From: JABDMH01 sp965222645
Lineage (GTDB): Bacteria; Bacteroidota; Bacteroidia; Chitinophagales; Saprospiraceae
Length of the DNA: 64,000 bases
NCBI GenBank assembly: GCA_965222645.1
Contig: OZ244968.1
Span: 5,456,001-5,520,000, forward strand
Reading direction: 5' to 3'
The notes beneath the pieces were generated by a model. The model saw only the letters and a list, made by a program, of their open reading frames with translations, searched no databases and had not been told where the DNA came from. The translations under genes and the position numbers were made by a program. Position 1 is the stretch's first letter; each line of letters opens with the position of its first letter. Shown piece by piece: positions 55,912 through 64,000 of the stretch.

Positions 55912-56925
55912 TTAGATTTTCTTTAGTTGGTTAAGGAGCTTATCCATCATCTCTGCTGTAATATCCAGGTGCGTAACAAATCTGATCAGGTTCTTTCCCA
56001 GTGCTACTGCTCTGATATTCTTACGCTCGAGTAAATGGACAAATTCGACAGCCGGAAAGTCGTCTGTCGTTGCAGCTATGACAATATTAGTCCTTACCGG
56101 TCGCACTTTCTTGATAAACGATTTAGTAAGCAATACTTGACCTATTTCACTGGCTCGGTCGTTATCGATTTTTAATCTCTCGATATTATTTTCTAAAGCA
56201 TATATTCCCGCAGCTGCCAATATTCCCGCCTGGCGCATACCTCCTCCCATCACTTTCCTCAGCCGCCGGGCCTGGGCTATTAAATGAGCAGAACCCGCAA
56301 GTAAAGAACCCACTGGTGCTCCAAGTCCTTTGGAAAGACAGATGGATATGGTGTCAAAAAGCTGTCCCCATTTATCAGGAGTATCATTAGTCTCAGCCAA
56401 CACATTAAAAATTCGAGCACCATCGAGATGATACGCCATGTCATTTTCTTGACATACTTTTTGAATGGCTTTTGCCTCGTGCCAATTATAGTAATTGCCA
56501 CCACCCTTATTGCAACTGTTCTCAATTGATACAAGGGCACTTTCCGGCAACCAATCGTACTTCGGTTTAATGGCCATTTCTACCTGATCGGCCGTCATTT
56601 TTCCATTTTGCCCCGCAATAAGGTTGATAGCACATCGGGCGTTGTATGCATAACCTCCGGTTTCGTACTGATAAATATGGGAAGATTCCTCACAAATTAC
56701 TTCACCGAGTCTGCCGGTATGAAGCTGAATTGCGATCTGATTTGTCATGGTTCCGGAGGGACAAAACAAAGCGGCATCGTGACCAAACATTTGAGCCACC
56801 TTTTGCTCCAGATCGTTGACAGTGGGGTCTTCACCAAACACATCATCACCCACCTCGGCACGCATCATAAATGCCCGCATGGCTTCGGAAGGCCTGGTCA
56901 CAGTGTCACTCATCAGATTTATCAT
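55912..56925 (-). CDS. Low-specificity threonine aldolase family protein
   Basis: A 337-residue PLP enzyme of the beta-eliminating lyase fold, cleaving L-threonine or allo-threonine to glycine and acetaldehyde. The opening LMSDTVTRPS and DDVFGEDPTV are diagnostic. FCPSGTMTNQIA holds the phosphate-binding turn, HLDGARIFN the Asp over the pyridine ring, and CLSKGLGAPVGS the PLP lysine at residue 199. Full length. It converges with htrA, with a gap of 7 bp. Confidence 0.93.
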   Translation of the reverse strand: MINLMSDTVTRPSEAMRAFMMRAEVGDDVFGEDPTVNDLEQKVAQMFGHDAALFCPSGTMTNQIAIQLHTGRLGEVICEESSHIYQYETGGYAYNARCAINLIAGQNGKMTADQVEMAIKPKYDWLPESALVSIENSCNKGGGNYYNWHEAKAIQKVCQENDMAYHLDGARIFNVLAETNDTPDKWGQLFDTISICLSKGLGAPVGSLLAGSAHLIAQARRLRKVMGGGMRQAGILAAAGIYALENNIERLKIDNDRASEIGQVLLTKSFIKKVRPVRTNIVIAATTDDFPAVEFVHLLERKNIRAVALGKNLIRFVTHLDITAEMMDKLLNQLKKI

Positions 56926-57085
56926 CGCGATGCAACTTCCCTTTGATTATTGCGTCTAATATAGGGATGTCTATCGATCTAATGGCCAAACTCACCTCGC
57001 TCATAGTCGACTGCTATCGGTTTGTCTATTTGGGTCGTCCTTTTGTACGAATAGTTTTTTCTTTGCATCCAATTCCAAAGTGTCA

Positions 57086-57745
57086 ATGATAGAAGTCAAG
57101 AAGCTCTACAAAGCATATGATACTGGTTCTACAAGATTGCAAGTCCTCAAGGGAATTGATCTGTCTATTGAGAAGGGAGATCTTGTATCTATCATGGGAT
57201 CTTCGGGTTCTGGTAAGAGTACACTTCTCAACATCCTTGGTATCCTCGATGAGTATGATGAGGGGGAGTATTATCTGGATGGCAAATTGATGAAATCTCT
57301 TACACAGAAGAAAGCTGCATATTATCGCAATGAAATGATTGGTTTTGTCTTTCAGTCATTTAATCTGCTAAATTTTAAAACGGCGTGGGAAAATGTAGCT
57401 CTTCCCCTTTACTATCGCAAAGTGCCCCGAAAAGAGAGACATGAGATCGCTATGGAGTATTTGGGCAAGGTGGGATTGGTGGATTGGGCTGAACACTTGC
57501 CCAATCAGCTCTCAGGAGGACAACAGCAACGTGTCGCAATTGCCCGCTCACTAGCCAATCAACCTCGCATTATCCTGGCAGATGAGCCTACAGGCGCATT
57601 AGATTCCAAGACTTCTTATGAGGTAATGGATATTTTTAAAAGGGTAAATCAGGAAGGAATAACTGTGATAATTGTCACTCATGAAAATGACATTGCCGGA
57701 ATGACGAAGCGAATTATAAATATTAAAGATGGAAAAATCGAGTAA
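57086..57745 (+). CDS. MacB/LolD-type ABC transporter ATPase
   Basis: A 219-residue nucleotide-binding subunit. Walker A is GSSGSGKST (38-46), Q-loop FVFQSFNLL, signature LSGGQQQRVAIARSL, Walker B IILADEPTGALD, switch VTHE. It is the short stand-alone type that pairs with FtsX/MacB permeases. ATG at 57086 is taken rather than the GTG two codons earlier. It heads a four-gene operon with two permeases and an adaptor. Confidence 0.94.
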   Translation: MIEVKKLYKAYDTGSTRLQVLKGIDLSIEKGDLVSIMGSSGSGKSTLLNILGILDEYDEGEYYLDGKLMKSLTQKKAAYYRNEMIGFVFQSFNLLNFKTAWENVALPLYYRKVPRKERHEIAMEYLGKVGLVDWAEHLPNQLSGGQQQRVAIARSLANQPRIILADEPTGALDSKTSYEVMDIFKRVNQEGITVIIVTHENDIAGMTKRIINIKDGKIE

Positions 57746-57747
57746 TA

Positions 57748-58992
57748 ATGTTTGATCTCGATAAGTGGTCAGAAATTTTTTCATCAATACGCAGACATAA
57801 GCTGCGCACCTTTCTCACAGCCTTAAGTGTTTTTTGGGGTATTTTAATGTTGATTATTTTGGTCGGTGCCGGAAGTGGTTTAGAAAATAGTGTGGAGTAT
57901 AATTTCGCCGATGATGCTGTAAATAGCATTTGGATTTTTCAAGGCCGGACCTCAATACCCTACCAGGGACTTCCTGTGGGAAGATTTATCCAATTTGATA
58001 ATCGCGATTATGAGATGATCGATGAGCAGGTGGGAGAAGTCGATCACCTCACGGGTCGATATTATTTATCCGGAGATGTCGTAATTAGTTATAAGCAAAA
58101 AAGTCTTTCATATCGTGTCAATGGCGTGCATCCCGATCATCAAATCCTGGAGAATACAGAAATTACGCGTGGGAGATATATAAATTCCGCTGATGTAAGA
58201 GAAGGTCGTAAGGTTTGTCTCATTGGGGATGTGGTAAAAAAAGGGCTTTTTGTGGATAGCACCGAAAACATTGTGGGAAAAGAGGTGTCAATTGGTGGGA
58301 TAAATTACATGGTGGTTGGAGAATACACAGATCAGCGCGAAAGTGAAACACGGATGATTTATATCCCCATTAGTACTGCACAGCAGCTATTTGCCGGCAC
58401 AGACAGAATTCATCAATTGATGATGACTGTGGGTGATGCGACTTTTGAGGAGTCAAAAGTTATAGAAGATCGTGTCACAAAAATGCTTTCTACGGCACAC
58501 AAATTTGACCCGAAGGATGACCAGGCGATTTATGTGAGTAACGACTTGGAGAATTACAAGGAATTTAGGATGGTGATGAACTTTATAAAAGGGTTTATTT
58601 GGTTTGTCGGCATTGGGAGTATTATTGCGGGCGTGATCGGAATAAGCAATATAATGCTCATCGTCGTAAAAGATCGCACTCGAGAAATTGGTATTAGAAA
58701 GGCCCTGGGGGCGACCCCGCGATCGATTGTCACGATGATTTTACAGGAATCCGTTTTTATCACGGCAATAGCCGGGTATATGGGTTTATTGGTAGGGTTT
58801 GGTATTGTGTATGGCTTAAATTATTTCATGGCAAAAAACAACATTGAGGTCGAATTTTTTAGAAATCCGGAAGTGAATTTTGCCGTAGTAGTTTCTGCAA
58901 TTTTACTGCTTGTGGTGAGTGGTGCACTTGCGGGCTTATGGCCGGCTATAAAGGCGTCAAGAATAAACCCGGTATTGGCAATGAAGGATTAG
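57748..58992 (+). CDS. MacB-type ABC permease 1
   Basis: A 414-residue permease with one N-terminal membrane helix (FLTALSVFWGILMLIILVGA, about 20-40), a large periplasmic domain (about 45-280) and three C-terminal helices in the FtsX fold. RTREIGIRKALGATPRSI is the cytoplasmic coupling segment, and the end WPAIKASRINPVLAMKD is typical. It starts 2 bp after the ATPase stop. It is a close paralogue of the next gene, so the two probably form a heterodimer. Confidence 0.93.
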   Translation: MFDLDKWSEIFSSIRRHKLRTFLTALSVFWGILMLIILVGAGSGLENSVEYNFADDAVNSIWIFQGRTSIPYQGLPVGRFIQFDNRDYEMIDEQVGEVDHLTGRYYLSGDVVISYKQKSLSYRVNGVHPDHQILENTEITRGRYINSADVREGRKVCLIGDVVKKGLFVDSTENIVGKEVSIGGINYMVVGEYTDQRESETRMIYIPISTAQQLFAGTDRIHQLMMTVGDATFEESKVIEDRVTKMLSTAHKFDPKDDQAIYVSNDLENYKEFRMVMNFIKGFIWFVGIGSIIAGVIGISNIMLIVVKDRTREIGIRKALGATPRSIVTMILQESVFITAIAGYMGLLVGFGIVYGLNYFMAKNNIEVEFFRNPEVNFAVVVSAILLLVVSGALAGLWPAIKASRINPVLAMKD

Positions 58993-59013
58993 AGATCACC
59001 TGAAAAGAAACAA

Positions 59014-60258
59014 ATGTTTGATTACGATAAGTGGCAGGAAATATTTGGTACCATAAAAAAGCATAAGACTCGTACATTTTTGACAGCGCTTGGGGTCTTT
59101 TGGGGGATTTTTATGCTGGTCTTTTTGATGGGTAGTGGTAAAGGCATGGAAAATGGTGTAATGACCAATTTCGGTGACCGAGCTACAAATGCCCTTTATG
59201 TGTGGACACAAAATACATCCTTACCGTATGCGGGCCTGCAATCCGGTAGGAGAATTCGGTATACTGAGGACGATATACTGGCTATTGAGTCCAATTTCGC
59301 CGATAAGATCGAGTACATGGCCCCCCGAATTTATGTCACAAATGGAGAGATTTCGCGAAATGGGAAAACAGGCACTTTTGATATCAGAGGAGAATCTCCC
59401 GACTTTGTTCATATCGAAGCTTTTGATGTTGTCCAAGGTCGATTTATTAATCCTCTCGATATGGAAAATCGGCGCAAGGTGATTGTCATTGGCAAATATG
59501 TCAAAGACTTACTCTTCGAAAAAGATGAGGAAGCAATAGGTCAGCACATTCGAATTTCTGGGATCGAGTATAAAGTCGTTGGTATTTGTAAGTCAAGTAG
59601 GGGAGGGCAGGATCAGGCCGATGACGAAAAGACAATTATGATGCCCATGACTACAGCGCAGCAGGTGACCGGTAACATCGGAAAAATCGGATGGTTTATT
59701 TGTACTGCTGCAGATCATGTAAAAGTAGGGGATCTGGAAGGACCACTAAAAGCCCTGTTAAGAAAGAGACACAAGGTGCATCCCGATGATGACCAGGGTA
59801 TAAGATCATTTAATATGGAAAAAGAATTTGCAGAGGTTCAGGGATTATTTTTTGGCATCAGAATGATTATTTGGGTGGTTGGGATAGGAAGTTTGTTAGC
59901 AGGTATCATTGGAGTCGGAAATATCATGCTGATAATTGTGAAGGAAAGAACAAAGGAAATCGGCATTAGAAAATCAATGGGAGCCACTCCCGGGTCTATT
60001 GTTAGCATGATTTTATTAGAATCCGTATTTATTACGACGGTGGCCGGGTATGCAGGACTTTTGTTGAGCACCGGATTAATTTTTGGTTTAAATAAGGCAG
60101 TTGGTGATGGAGGCGAATTTTTTGCTAATCCCGAGATTGATTTTACCGTTGGTGCTGTCGCGCTCCTGATCCTCATAATTGCTGGAGCACTCACTGGATT
60201 GTTGCCAGCATTGCAGGCTGCAAACGTCAATCCTGTCATTGCATTAAAAGACGAATAA
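59014..60258 (+). CDS. MacB-type ABC permease 2
   Basis: Also 414 residues and laid out like its neighbour: N-terminal helix in FLTALGVFWGIFMLVFLMGS, periplasmic MacB domain, then three helices with RTKEIGIRKSMGATPGSI as coupling helix. It starts 21 bp after permease 1. Duplication of the permease within one operon and matching lengths suggest an obligate pair. Confidence 0.93.
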   Translation: MFDYDKWQEIFGTIKKHKTRTFLTALGVFWGIFMLVFLMGSGKGMENGVMTNFGDRATNALYVWTQNTSLPYAGLQSGRRIRYTEDDILAIESNFADKIEYMAPRIYVTNGEISRNGKTGTFDIRGESPDFVHIEAFDVVQGRFINPLDMENRRKVIVIGKYVKDLLFEKDEEAIGQHIRISGIEYKVVGICKSSRGGQDQADDEKTIMMPMTTAQQVTGNIGKIGWFICTAADHVKVGDLEGPLKALLRKRHKVHPDDDQGIRSFNMEKEFAEVQGLFFGIRMIIWVVGIGSLLAGIIGVGNIMLIIVKERTKEIGIRKSMGATPGSIVSMILLESVFITTVAGYAGLLLSTGLIFGLNKAVGDGGEFFANPEIDFTVGAVALLILIIAGALTGLLPALQAANVNPVIALKDE

Positions 60259-60269
60259 AGGAAGAATAA

Positions 60270-61505
60270 ATGAAAAAAGGTTGTCTCATAGCTGGAATAT
60301 CAGCAGTCGCACTCCTATCAGTTGGACTCGGTTATTATTTTTATCAACAAAGTGTAAAGGATCCTGTCGTACATGAATTTGAGGCACCGGAGTATTCCGA
60401 TATTTTGAAAAAATCTGTGGCGATTGGATCAGTGAAACCTAGAAAAGAAGTGCAGATCAAACCTCAGATCTCCGGAATTGTGGAAGAGCTCTATGTCGAA
60501 GCCGGTGAAATCGTGAAAAAAGGACAACAATTAGCAAGAATAAAATTAGTGCCGAGTCCTGTGAATATCAATAATGCCGAGTCAAGCGTAGAGCTGGCCC
60601 GGATAAGGCACCGGGATGCAGAAAGGGAGTTAACCCGTCAAAAAGAAATCTTTAGCCAGAATCTGGATATTCAAACTGCTCAGGCCAACTATAACAATGC
60701 GGAAAGGGAAGAAGAACGCAACAGGCAATTGTTTGATGATGGTATTATTTCTGAGCAAGAGTACAATAGATTTGCGCTGGATAAAAATGTTAGTAAGACA
60801 GACCTGGAAAATGCAAAAATCCTAGCCAGCAACAATCTTAAACAATTCGAAGTAGAACTCGAAATAAGAAAGGAAGAACTAGAGGCAGCAATAACCAATT
60901 TACAATTGATGCGGGAGGGAGCCTCCAGACGTTTTGGTCAAATCTCTAATACCGTGGTTAGTACCGTAGATGGGATGGTACTTGATGTGCCCGTAGAGGA
61001 AGGCTCCTCTGTCATCGAACGGAACAATTTTAATGAAGGTACCAGTATCGCTGTGGTTGCTGATATGAACTCACTGATTTTTGAAGGGAAAGTAGACGAG
61101 TCCGAGGTTGGGAAATTAAAGGAGGGAATGCCGTTAAAATTGAAGGTCGGTGCCATTGAAAAAGACACCTTTGATGCGATTTTGGAGCACATTGCCCCTC
61201 AAGGTGTTTTGGAAGAAGGGACTGTAAAATTTGAAATAAAGGCTGCAATAACACCTAGTGAAGAAACCTTTCTACGCGCTGGTTACAGCGCAAGTGGTGA
61301 TATTATTTTAGAGCAACTAGATGACGTGCTTTCCATTCAGGAGAGAGATGTGATTTTTAAGGGAGACACAACTTTTGTGGAAGTCCAGACCGGTGATCAG
61401 GAATTTGAAGAAAAGGAAGTGCAACTCGGATTGTCGGATGGCATTCGGATTCAAGTGTTGGATGGGCTGACTGAGGAAACAAAAGTGAGAGTGAGGAAAA
61501 AGTAG
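60270..61505 (+). CDS. MacA-like periplasmic adaptor (membrane-fusion) protein
   Basis: A 411-residue adaptor with one N-terminal membrane anchor (CLIAGISAVALLSVGLGYYF, about 4-23), a lipoyl-like half (VQIKPQISGIVEELYVEAGE), a long alpha-helical hairpin at about 100-220 rich in Glu, Arg and Asn, then the second lipoyl half and beta-barrel (VVADMNSLIFEGKVDESEVG). It links the MacB-type transporter to an outer-membrane channel of the TolC type, which is not encoded here. It is last in the operon. Substrate unknown. Confidence 0.93.
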   Translation: MKKGCLIAGISAVALLSVGLGYYFYQQSVKDPVVHEFEAPEYSDILKKSVAIGSVKPRKEVQIKPQISGIVEELYVEAGEIVKKGQQLARIKLVPSPVNINNAESSVELARIRHRDAERELTRQKEIFSQNLDIQTAQANYNNAEREEERNRQLFDDGIISEQEYNRFALDKNVSKTDLENAKILASNNLKQFEVELEIRKEELEAAITNLQLMREGASRRFGQISNTVVSTVDGMVLDVPVEEGSSVIERNNFNEGTSIAVVADMNSLIFEGKVDESEVGKLKEGMPLKLKVGAIEKDTFDAILEHIAPQGVLEEGTVKFEIKAAITPSEETFLRAGYSASGDIILEQLDDVLSIQERDVIFKGDTTFVEVQTGDQEFEEKEVQLGLSDGIRIQVLDGLTEETKVRVRKK

Positions 61506-61586
61506 GGATTATTGGTATGGTAGGGAAGTAGTGTAGAAGAATGGTGTCAGCTTCTACATTTGTCAACCTAACAATGGTATTAATTT

Positions 61587-61900
61587 TTAATATATTTTGA
61601 AGCAAAAATTTTTGTGAGCCAATTGGGTATTGAATTTCCAATTTATTTTAATTTGATTGCAATTTCTGGATTCAATCCATTTCTGTATTTCGCTTTGAAG
61701 ACGATTTAGATTTCCAAATGCGACGGTCCAGACACTGACGTGAAAGTGCAGGGAATTCGAGCTCTATCATGTTTAGCCAGCTCCCAAGCTTTGGCGTATA
61801 AAGAAATTTAATCTTTCTTCTCAAGTTGAGTTGCTCTTGGCAATGAAAGGAATTCGTAGATGGTTCCAGCATGATGGGTATTCAGATTATCTAGGATGAT
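61587..61900 (-). pseudogene. IS630-family transposase remains (3' part)
   Basis: Minus-strand translation in two frames recovers the catalytic end of an IS630-type DDE transposase. ILDNLNTHHAGTIYEFL holds the second Asp. After a frameshift, KFLYTPKLGSWLNMIELE holds the final catalytic Glu. LSRQCLDRRI and, after another shift, WIESRNCNQIKINWKFNTQL form the C-terminal tail. The 5' half is missing and no terminal repeats are evident. The element is long dead. Confidence 0.85.
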
Positions 61901-61974
61901 TAATATTTGTCAAATTGCGCATATCATCTACAAAATATCTAATACTATTGACGGTTTCTTTTCCGGTAGCTCAA

Positions 61975-62105
61975 CAGTCCCTTCGCCATCCGGCTTCGGC
62001 CAACAAAGCATCATCGAAAGCCCTGCTTGCGATACCGCAGGTAGGCTTTGGCTATGTGCGGTTTCGCTTCTTCGACCTGCCAAAAGATAACCACGTCCCT
62101 AATAT
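61975..62105. repeat. Third copy of the array's gene scrap, with palindrome A
   Basis: CCCTTCGCCATCCGGCTTCG and the following sequence match 24590-24620 closely. Minus-strand reading gives VEEAKPHIAK, matching IEEVKPHIAV at 23485-23631. Palindrome A interrupts it at 62022-62045, at the same point as in the 24.6 kb copy, while palindrome B is absent. It shows that the repeat family spreads beyond the array, over 37 kb away. Confidence 0.7.
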
Positions 62106-62126
62106 CAGATACTTCATAAATGTGCA

Positions 62127-62504
62127 TTAGTTGGTGTCTCTTTTCTGTTTTTTTATGTAGTTGATATATCCATTCAACATTTTCATCAGAGTGAGAACTT
62201 TCTCTCGAAAATAGCGGAGCTCTGACTCATTTATAAATCCACACTCTTCAGCACAAGAAAGATGATCCAAAGTTTCTAAAAGGGAACCTCGTGCTATTCT
62301 GCAGAACTGGATGTTTTCTTGATAATGGTAACGACCATATCCTTCTGCGATGTTTGCTGGACATTTTCTGGTGCCTCTGATAAGTTGATCTGCCAGTCGA
62401 AATTTTTCTTCCTTCGGGAATTTCGTGGCAAGTGCATAGATTTCTTGCCTCAACTTGACAGCTCTCTTATAGATTTCTAGATCTTCAAATTTGGGAGAAT
62501 TCAA
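62127..62504 (-). CDS. Four-helix-bundle protein (23S rRNA intervening-sequence, S23 family)
   Basis: A 125-residue helical protein. FEDLEIYKRAVKLRQEIYAL and the conserved DQLIRGTRKCPANIAEGYGR are the family signature, followed by FCRIARGSLLETLDHL. Relatives are encoded in intervening sequences of bacterial 23S rRNA genes, in diversity-generating retroelements (Avd) and as lone genes. Here there is no rRNA, no reverse transcriptase and no template/variable repeat, so it is a lone copy. The start is TTG at 62504. A pyrimidine-rich repeat lies just upstream. Confidence 0.88.
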   Translation of the reverse strand: MNSPKFEDLEIYKRAVKLRQEIYALATKFPKEEKFRLADQLIRGTRKCPANIAEGYGRYHYQENIQFCRIARGSLLETLDHLSCAEECGFINESELRYFREKVLTLMKMLNGYINYIKKQKRDTN

Positions 62505-62581
62505 CAGACTTTAGTTTTTGGCACAAAAAATGAATTTCAGTCAAATTACGATTTTCGTCCATTTCCCCGACTTCCGTTCCT

Positions 62582-62870
62582 ACTTCCCTTCTTCACCACT
62601 TTCCTACTACACTACTTCCCCACTATACTACTTCCCTACCGTCCCACTTTCCAGGCTTGCCAATCCCTGCACTTCGTTCCGGGCTTGGGAATCCTTTCCT
62701 TCTTCACCACTTTCCTACTACACTACTACACTACTTCGCCACTATACTACTTCCCTACCGTCCCACTTTCCAGGCTTGCCAATCCCTGCACTTCGTTCCG
62801 GGCTTGGGAATCCTTCACTACTTCACTACTTCTCTACTTTCCTACTACACTACGATACTACTTCCCTACT
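62582..62870. repeat. Pyrimidine-rich tandem direct repeat
   Basis: Two successive units of about 118 bases: each runs from TTCTTCACCACTTTCCTAC through a CTACTTCCC-type C/T tract to CCAGGCTTGCCAATCCCTGC and CGTTCCGGGCTTGGGAATCC. The first is around 62582-62695, the second around 62700-62813, and a partial third C/T tract follows to 62870. The plus strand is strongly biased to C and T. The tract lies immediately upstream of lepA and of the divergent S23 gene. Confidence 0.8.
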
Positions 62871-62899
62871 TCGCAGCGATTACCCTATCTTTGCCCCCC

Positions 62900-64000
62900 A
62901 TGCAGCACATCAGAAATTTTTGTGTCATAGCCCATATAGATCACGGCAAGAGTACACTCAGCGATAGACTCCTGGAGCATACACAGGCAGTTTCTGACCG
63001 GCAACTTCAGGCGCAGACTCTGGATGACATGGATTTGGAGCGAGAACGAGGCATCACGATCAAGAGCCATGCCATTCAACTATACCATAAGCACAGCGAC
63101 GGGGTAGAGTATACCTTCAACTTGATTGATACCCCGGGACACGTTGATTTTTCATATGAGGTTTCAAGGTCAATCGCAGCCTGCGAGGGTGCTCTTTTAC
63201 TTGTTGATGCTACCCAAGGAATACAGGCTCAGACGATCTCCAATCTTTACCTGGCCATTGGTCACGATCTTGAAATCATTCCCGTGATCAACAAAATTGA
63301 TATGGAGAGTGCCATGGTAGATGAAGTGTCGGAGCAGATTATTGATTTGATCGGATGCGACCCCGACGATATCTTGTTGGCAAGCGGAAAAACTGGCGAA
63401 GGTGTGGATGAAATTTTTGCCGGAATTGTAGACCGTATCCCACCGCCTAAGGGAGATCCGGATGCTCCCCTACAAGCACTGATATTTGATTCTGTATTTA
63501 ATCCTTTCCGGGGTGTGATCGTGTATTTCAGGATGATGAATGGAACCTTGAGAAAAGGTGATTTGGTGCGCTTTGTGAATACTGGCAAAGAATACACCGC
63601 TGATGAGATCGGTTTCCTGAGACTCAATCAAGTCCCGGTTGATGAGATTTCCGCCGGGAATGTTGGGTACATCATTACCGGCATAAAGGTGAGCAAAGAA
63701 ATTAAAGTGGGAGATACAATTACCCAGTCAGATCGACCGTGCAAAGAGGCGATCAAGGGTTTTGAAGATGTAAAACCCATGGTCTTTGCCGGTATTTATC
63801 CGATAGAAAACGAAGATTTTGAAGATTTGCGTGATAGCTTGGAGAAGTTGCAACTCAATGATGCATCTTTGATTTACGAGCCCGAGTCTTCAGCCGCCCT
63901 GGGCTTTGGTTTTCGGTGTGGGTTTTTGGGCATGTTGCATCTAGAAATTATTCAGGAACGCTTATCCCGCGAATTTAATCAAGAGGTGATCACAACTATC
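62900..64000 (+). CDS. lepA: Elongation factor 4 (partial, runs off right edge)
   Basis: The first 367 codons of LepA, a ribosome-bound GTPase. G1 is AHIDHGKST (about 11-19), switch I ERGITIKSH, G3 DTPGHVDF, G4 NKID, then domain II from about 190. FGFRCGFLGMLHLEI near 340-355 is typical of LepA. The ATG at 62900 gives the standard N-terminus MQHIRNFCVIAHIDHG. The C-terminal third lies outside the window. Confidence 0.97.
   Translation, partial: MQHIRNFCVIAHIDHGKSTLSDRLLEHTQAVSDRQLQAQTLDDMDLERERGITIKSHAIQLYHKHSDGVEYTFNLIDTPGHVDFSYEVSRSIAACEGALLLVDATQGIQAQTISNLYLAIGHDLEIIPVINKIDMESAMVDEVSEQIIDLIGCDPDDILLASGKTGEGVDEIFAGIVDRIPPPKGDPDAPLQALIFDSVFNPFRGVIVYFRMMNGTLRKGDLVRFVNTGKEYTADEIGFLRLNQVPVDEISAGNVGYIITGIKVSKEIKVGDTITQSDRPCKEAIKGFEDVKPMVFAGIYPIENEDFEDLRDSLEKLQLNDASLIYEPESSAALGFGFRCGFLGMLHLEIIQERLSREFNQEVITTI

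Larger units (their letters stand above)
61506..62126. other. Decayed mobile-element zone
   Basis: Between the MacAB-like operon and the S23 gene. It holds the IS630 transposase remains (61587-61900) and a copy of the gene scrap with palindrome A (61975-62105). No intact gene. Confidence 0.7.

Noticed and set aside
62127..62870. Diversity-generating retroelement
   Set aside because: Only the Avd-like protein fold is present. There is no reverse transcriptase, no template/variable repeat pair with adenine changes, and no target C-type lectin gene.
62518..62967. 149-codon frame through the C/T repeat into lepA
   Set aside because: Translation is Ser/Tyr/Thr/Pro-rich low complexity produced by the direct repeat, and it overlaps lepA in another frame.

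Overview
This 64 kb window comes from a free-living, probably aquatic Bacteroidota chromosome, most likely of the Saprospiria type. That placement is inference. It rests on several signs: many secreted S1 sulfatases, paired cytochrome c/DUF1549-DUF1553 and DUF1501 genes, a 2258-residue Bacteroidota-style YD/RHS protein, few clear Shine-Dalgarno sites, a TATATTTG promoter box at the hipBA locus, and housekeeping genes (pepA, etfAB, dapF, lepA, tRNA-Ala) that fit the phylum.

Layout. 0-3.4 kb: a truncated NAD-dependent epimerase, an atypical Nramp transporter and a secreted sulfatase. 3.9-4.4 kb: a HEPN protein, followed by a gene-poor stretch with a long imperfect hairpin. 5.7-13.6 kb: a polymorphic-toxin locus. 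A giant secreted RHS protein carries an AHH/HNH-like nuclease tip and is followed, with a 4-bp overlap, by a probable immunity gene, a 59-residue opposing ORF and the decayed remains of a second immunity gene of the same family. 13.7-19.7 kb: leucyl aminopeptidase, an esterase, a small secreted protein, a lipoprotein sulfatase and a family 2 glycosyltransferase. 19.7-25.2 kb: a 5.5 kb array of mosaic, near-identical, apparently non-coding repeats rich in hairpins and containing scraps of old genes. 25.2-33.1 kb: a carbohydrate and sulfate-ester catabolic cluster (DUF1080 hydrolase, DapA-like aldolase/lyase, two sulfatases, Gfo/Idh/MocA oxidoreductase, sugar isomerase/epimerase). 33.3-34.9 kb: hipBA with twin operators. 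35-41 kb: membrane and ThuA-like proteins, methyltransferase, tRNA-Ala(GGC), CBM9-like protein, heparinase II/III lyase, adenosine deaminase. 41-49 kb: a DUF1905 protein, an ABC exporter and the cytochrome c/DUF1501 pair. 49-57 kb: acyltransferase, bifunctional-nuclease-family protein, EtfAB, TPR protein, DapF, a 58-residue membrane protein, HtrA protease, threonine aldolase. 57-61.5 kb: a MacAB-like operon. 61.5-62.9 kb: IS630 remains, a repeat scrap, a four-helix-bundle (S23) protein and a pyrimidine-rich direct repeat. From 62.9 kb to the right edge: lepA, truncated.

How it fits together. The sulfatases, heparinase-like lyase, CBM9-like protein, DUF1080 protein and the oxidoreductase/isomerase pair suggest breakdown of sulfated polysaccharide, possibly with 3-keto sugar chemistry. 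No SusC/SusD pair and no sulfatase-maturing radical-SAM enzyme is present in the window.

The least conventional signals are three. The first is the hairpin-rich repeat array. The second is two short palindromes whose clean insertion can be read by comparing three copies of one repeat. The third is the decayed second immunity gene behind the RHS toxin.
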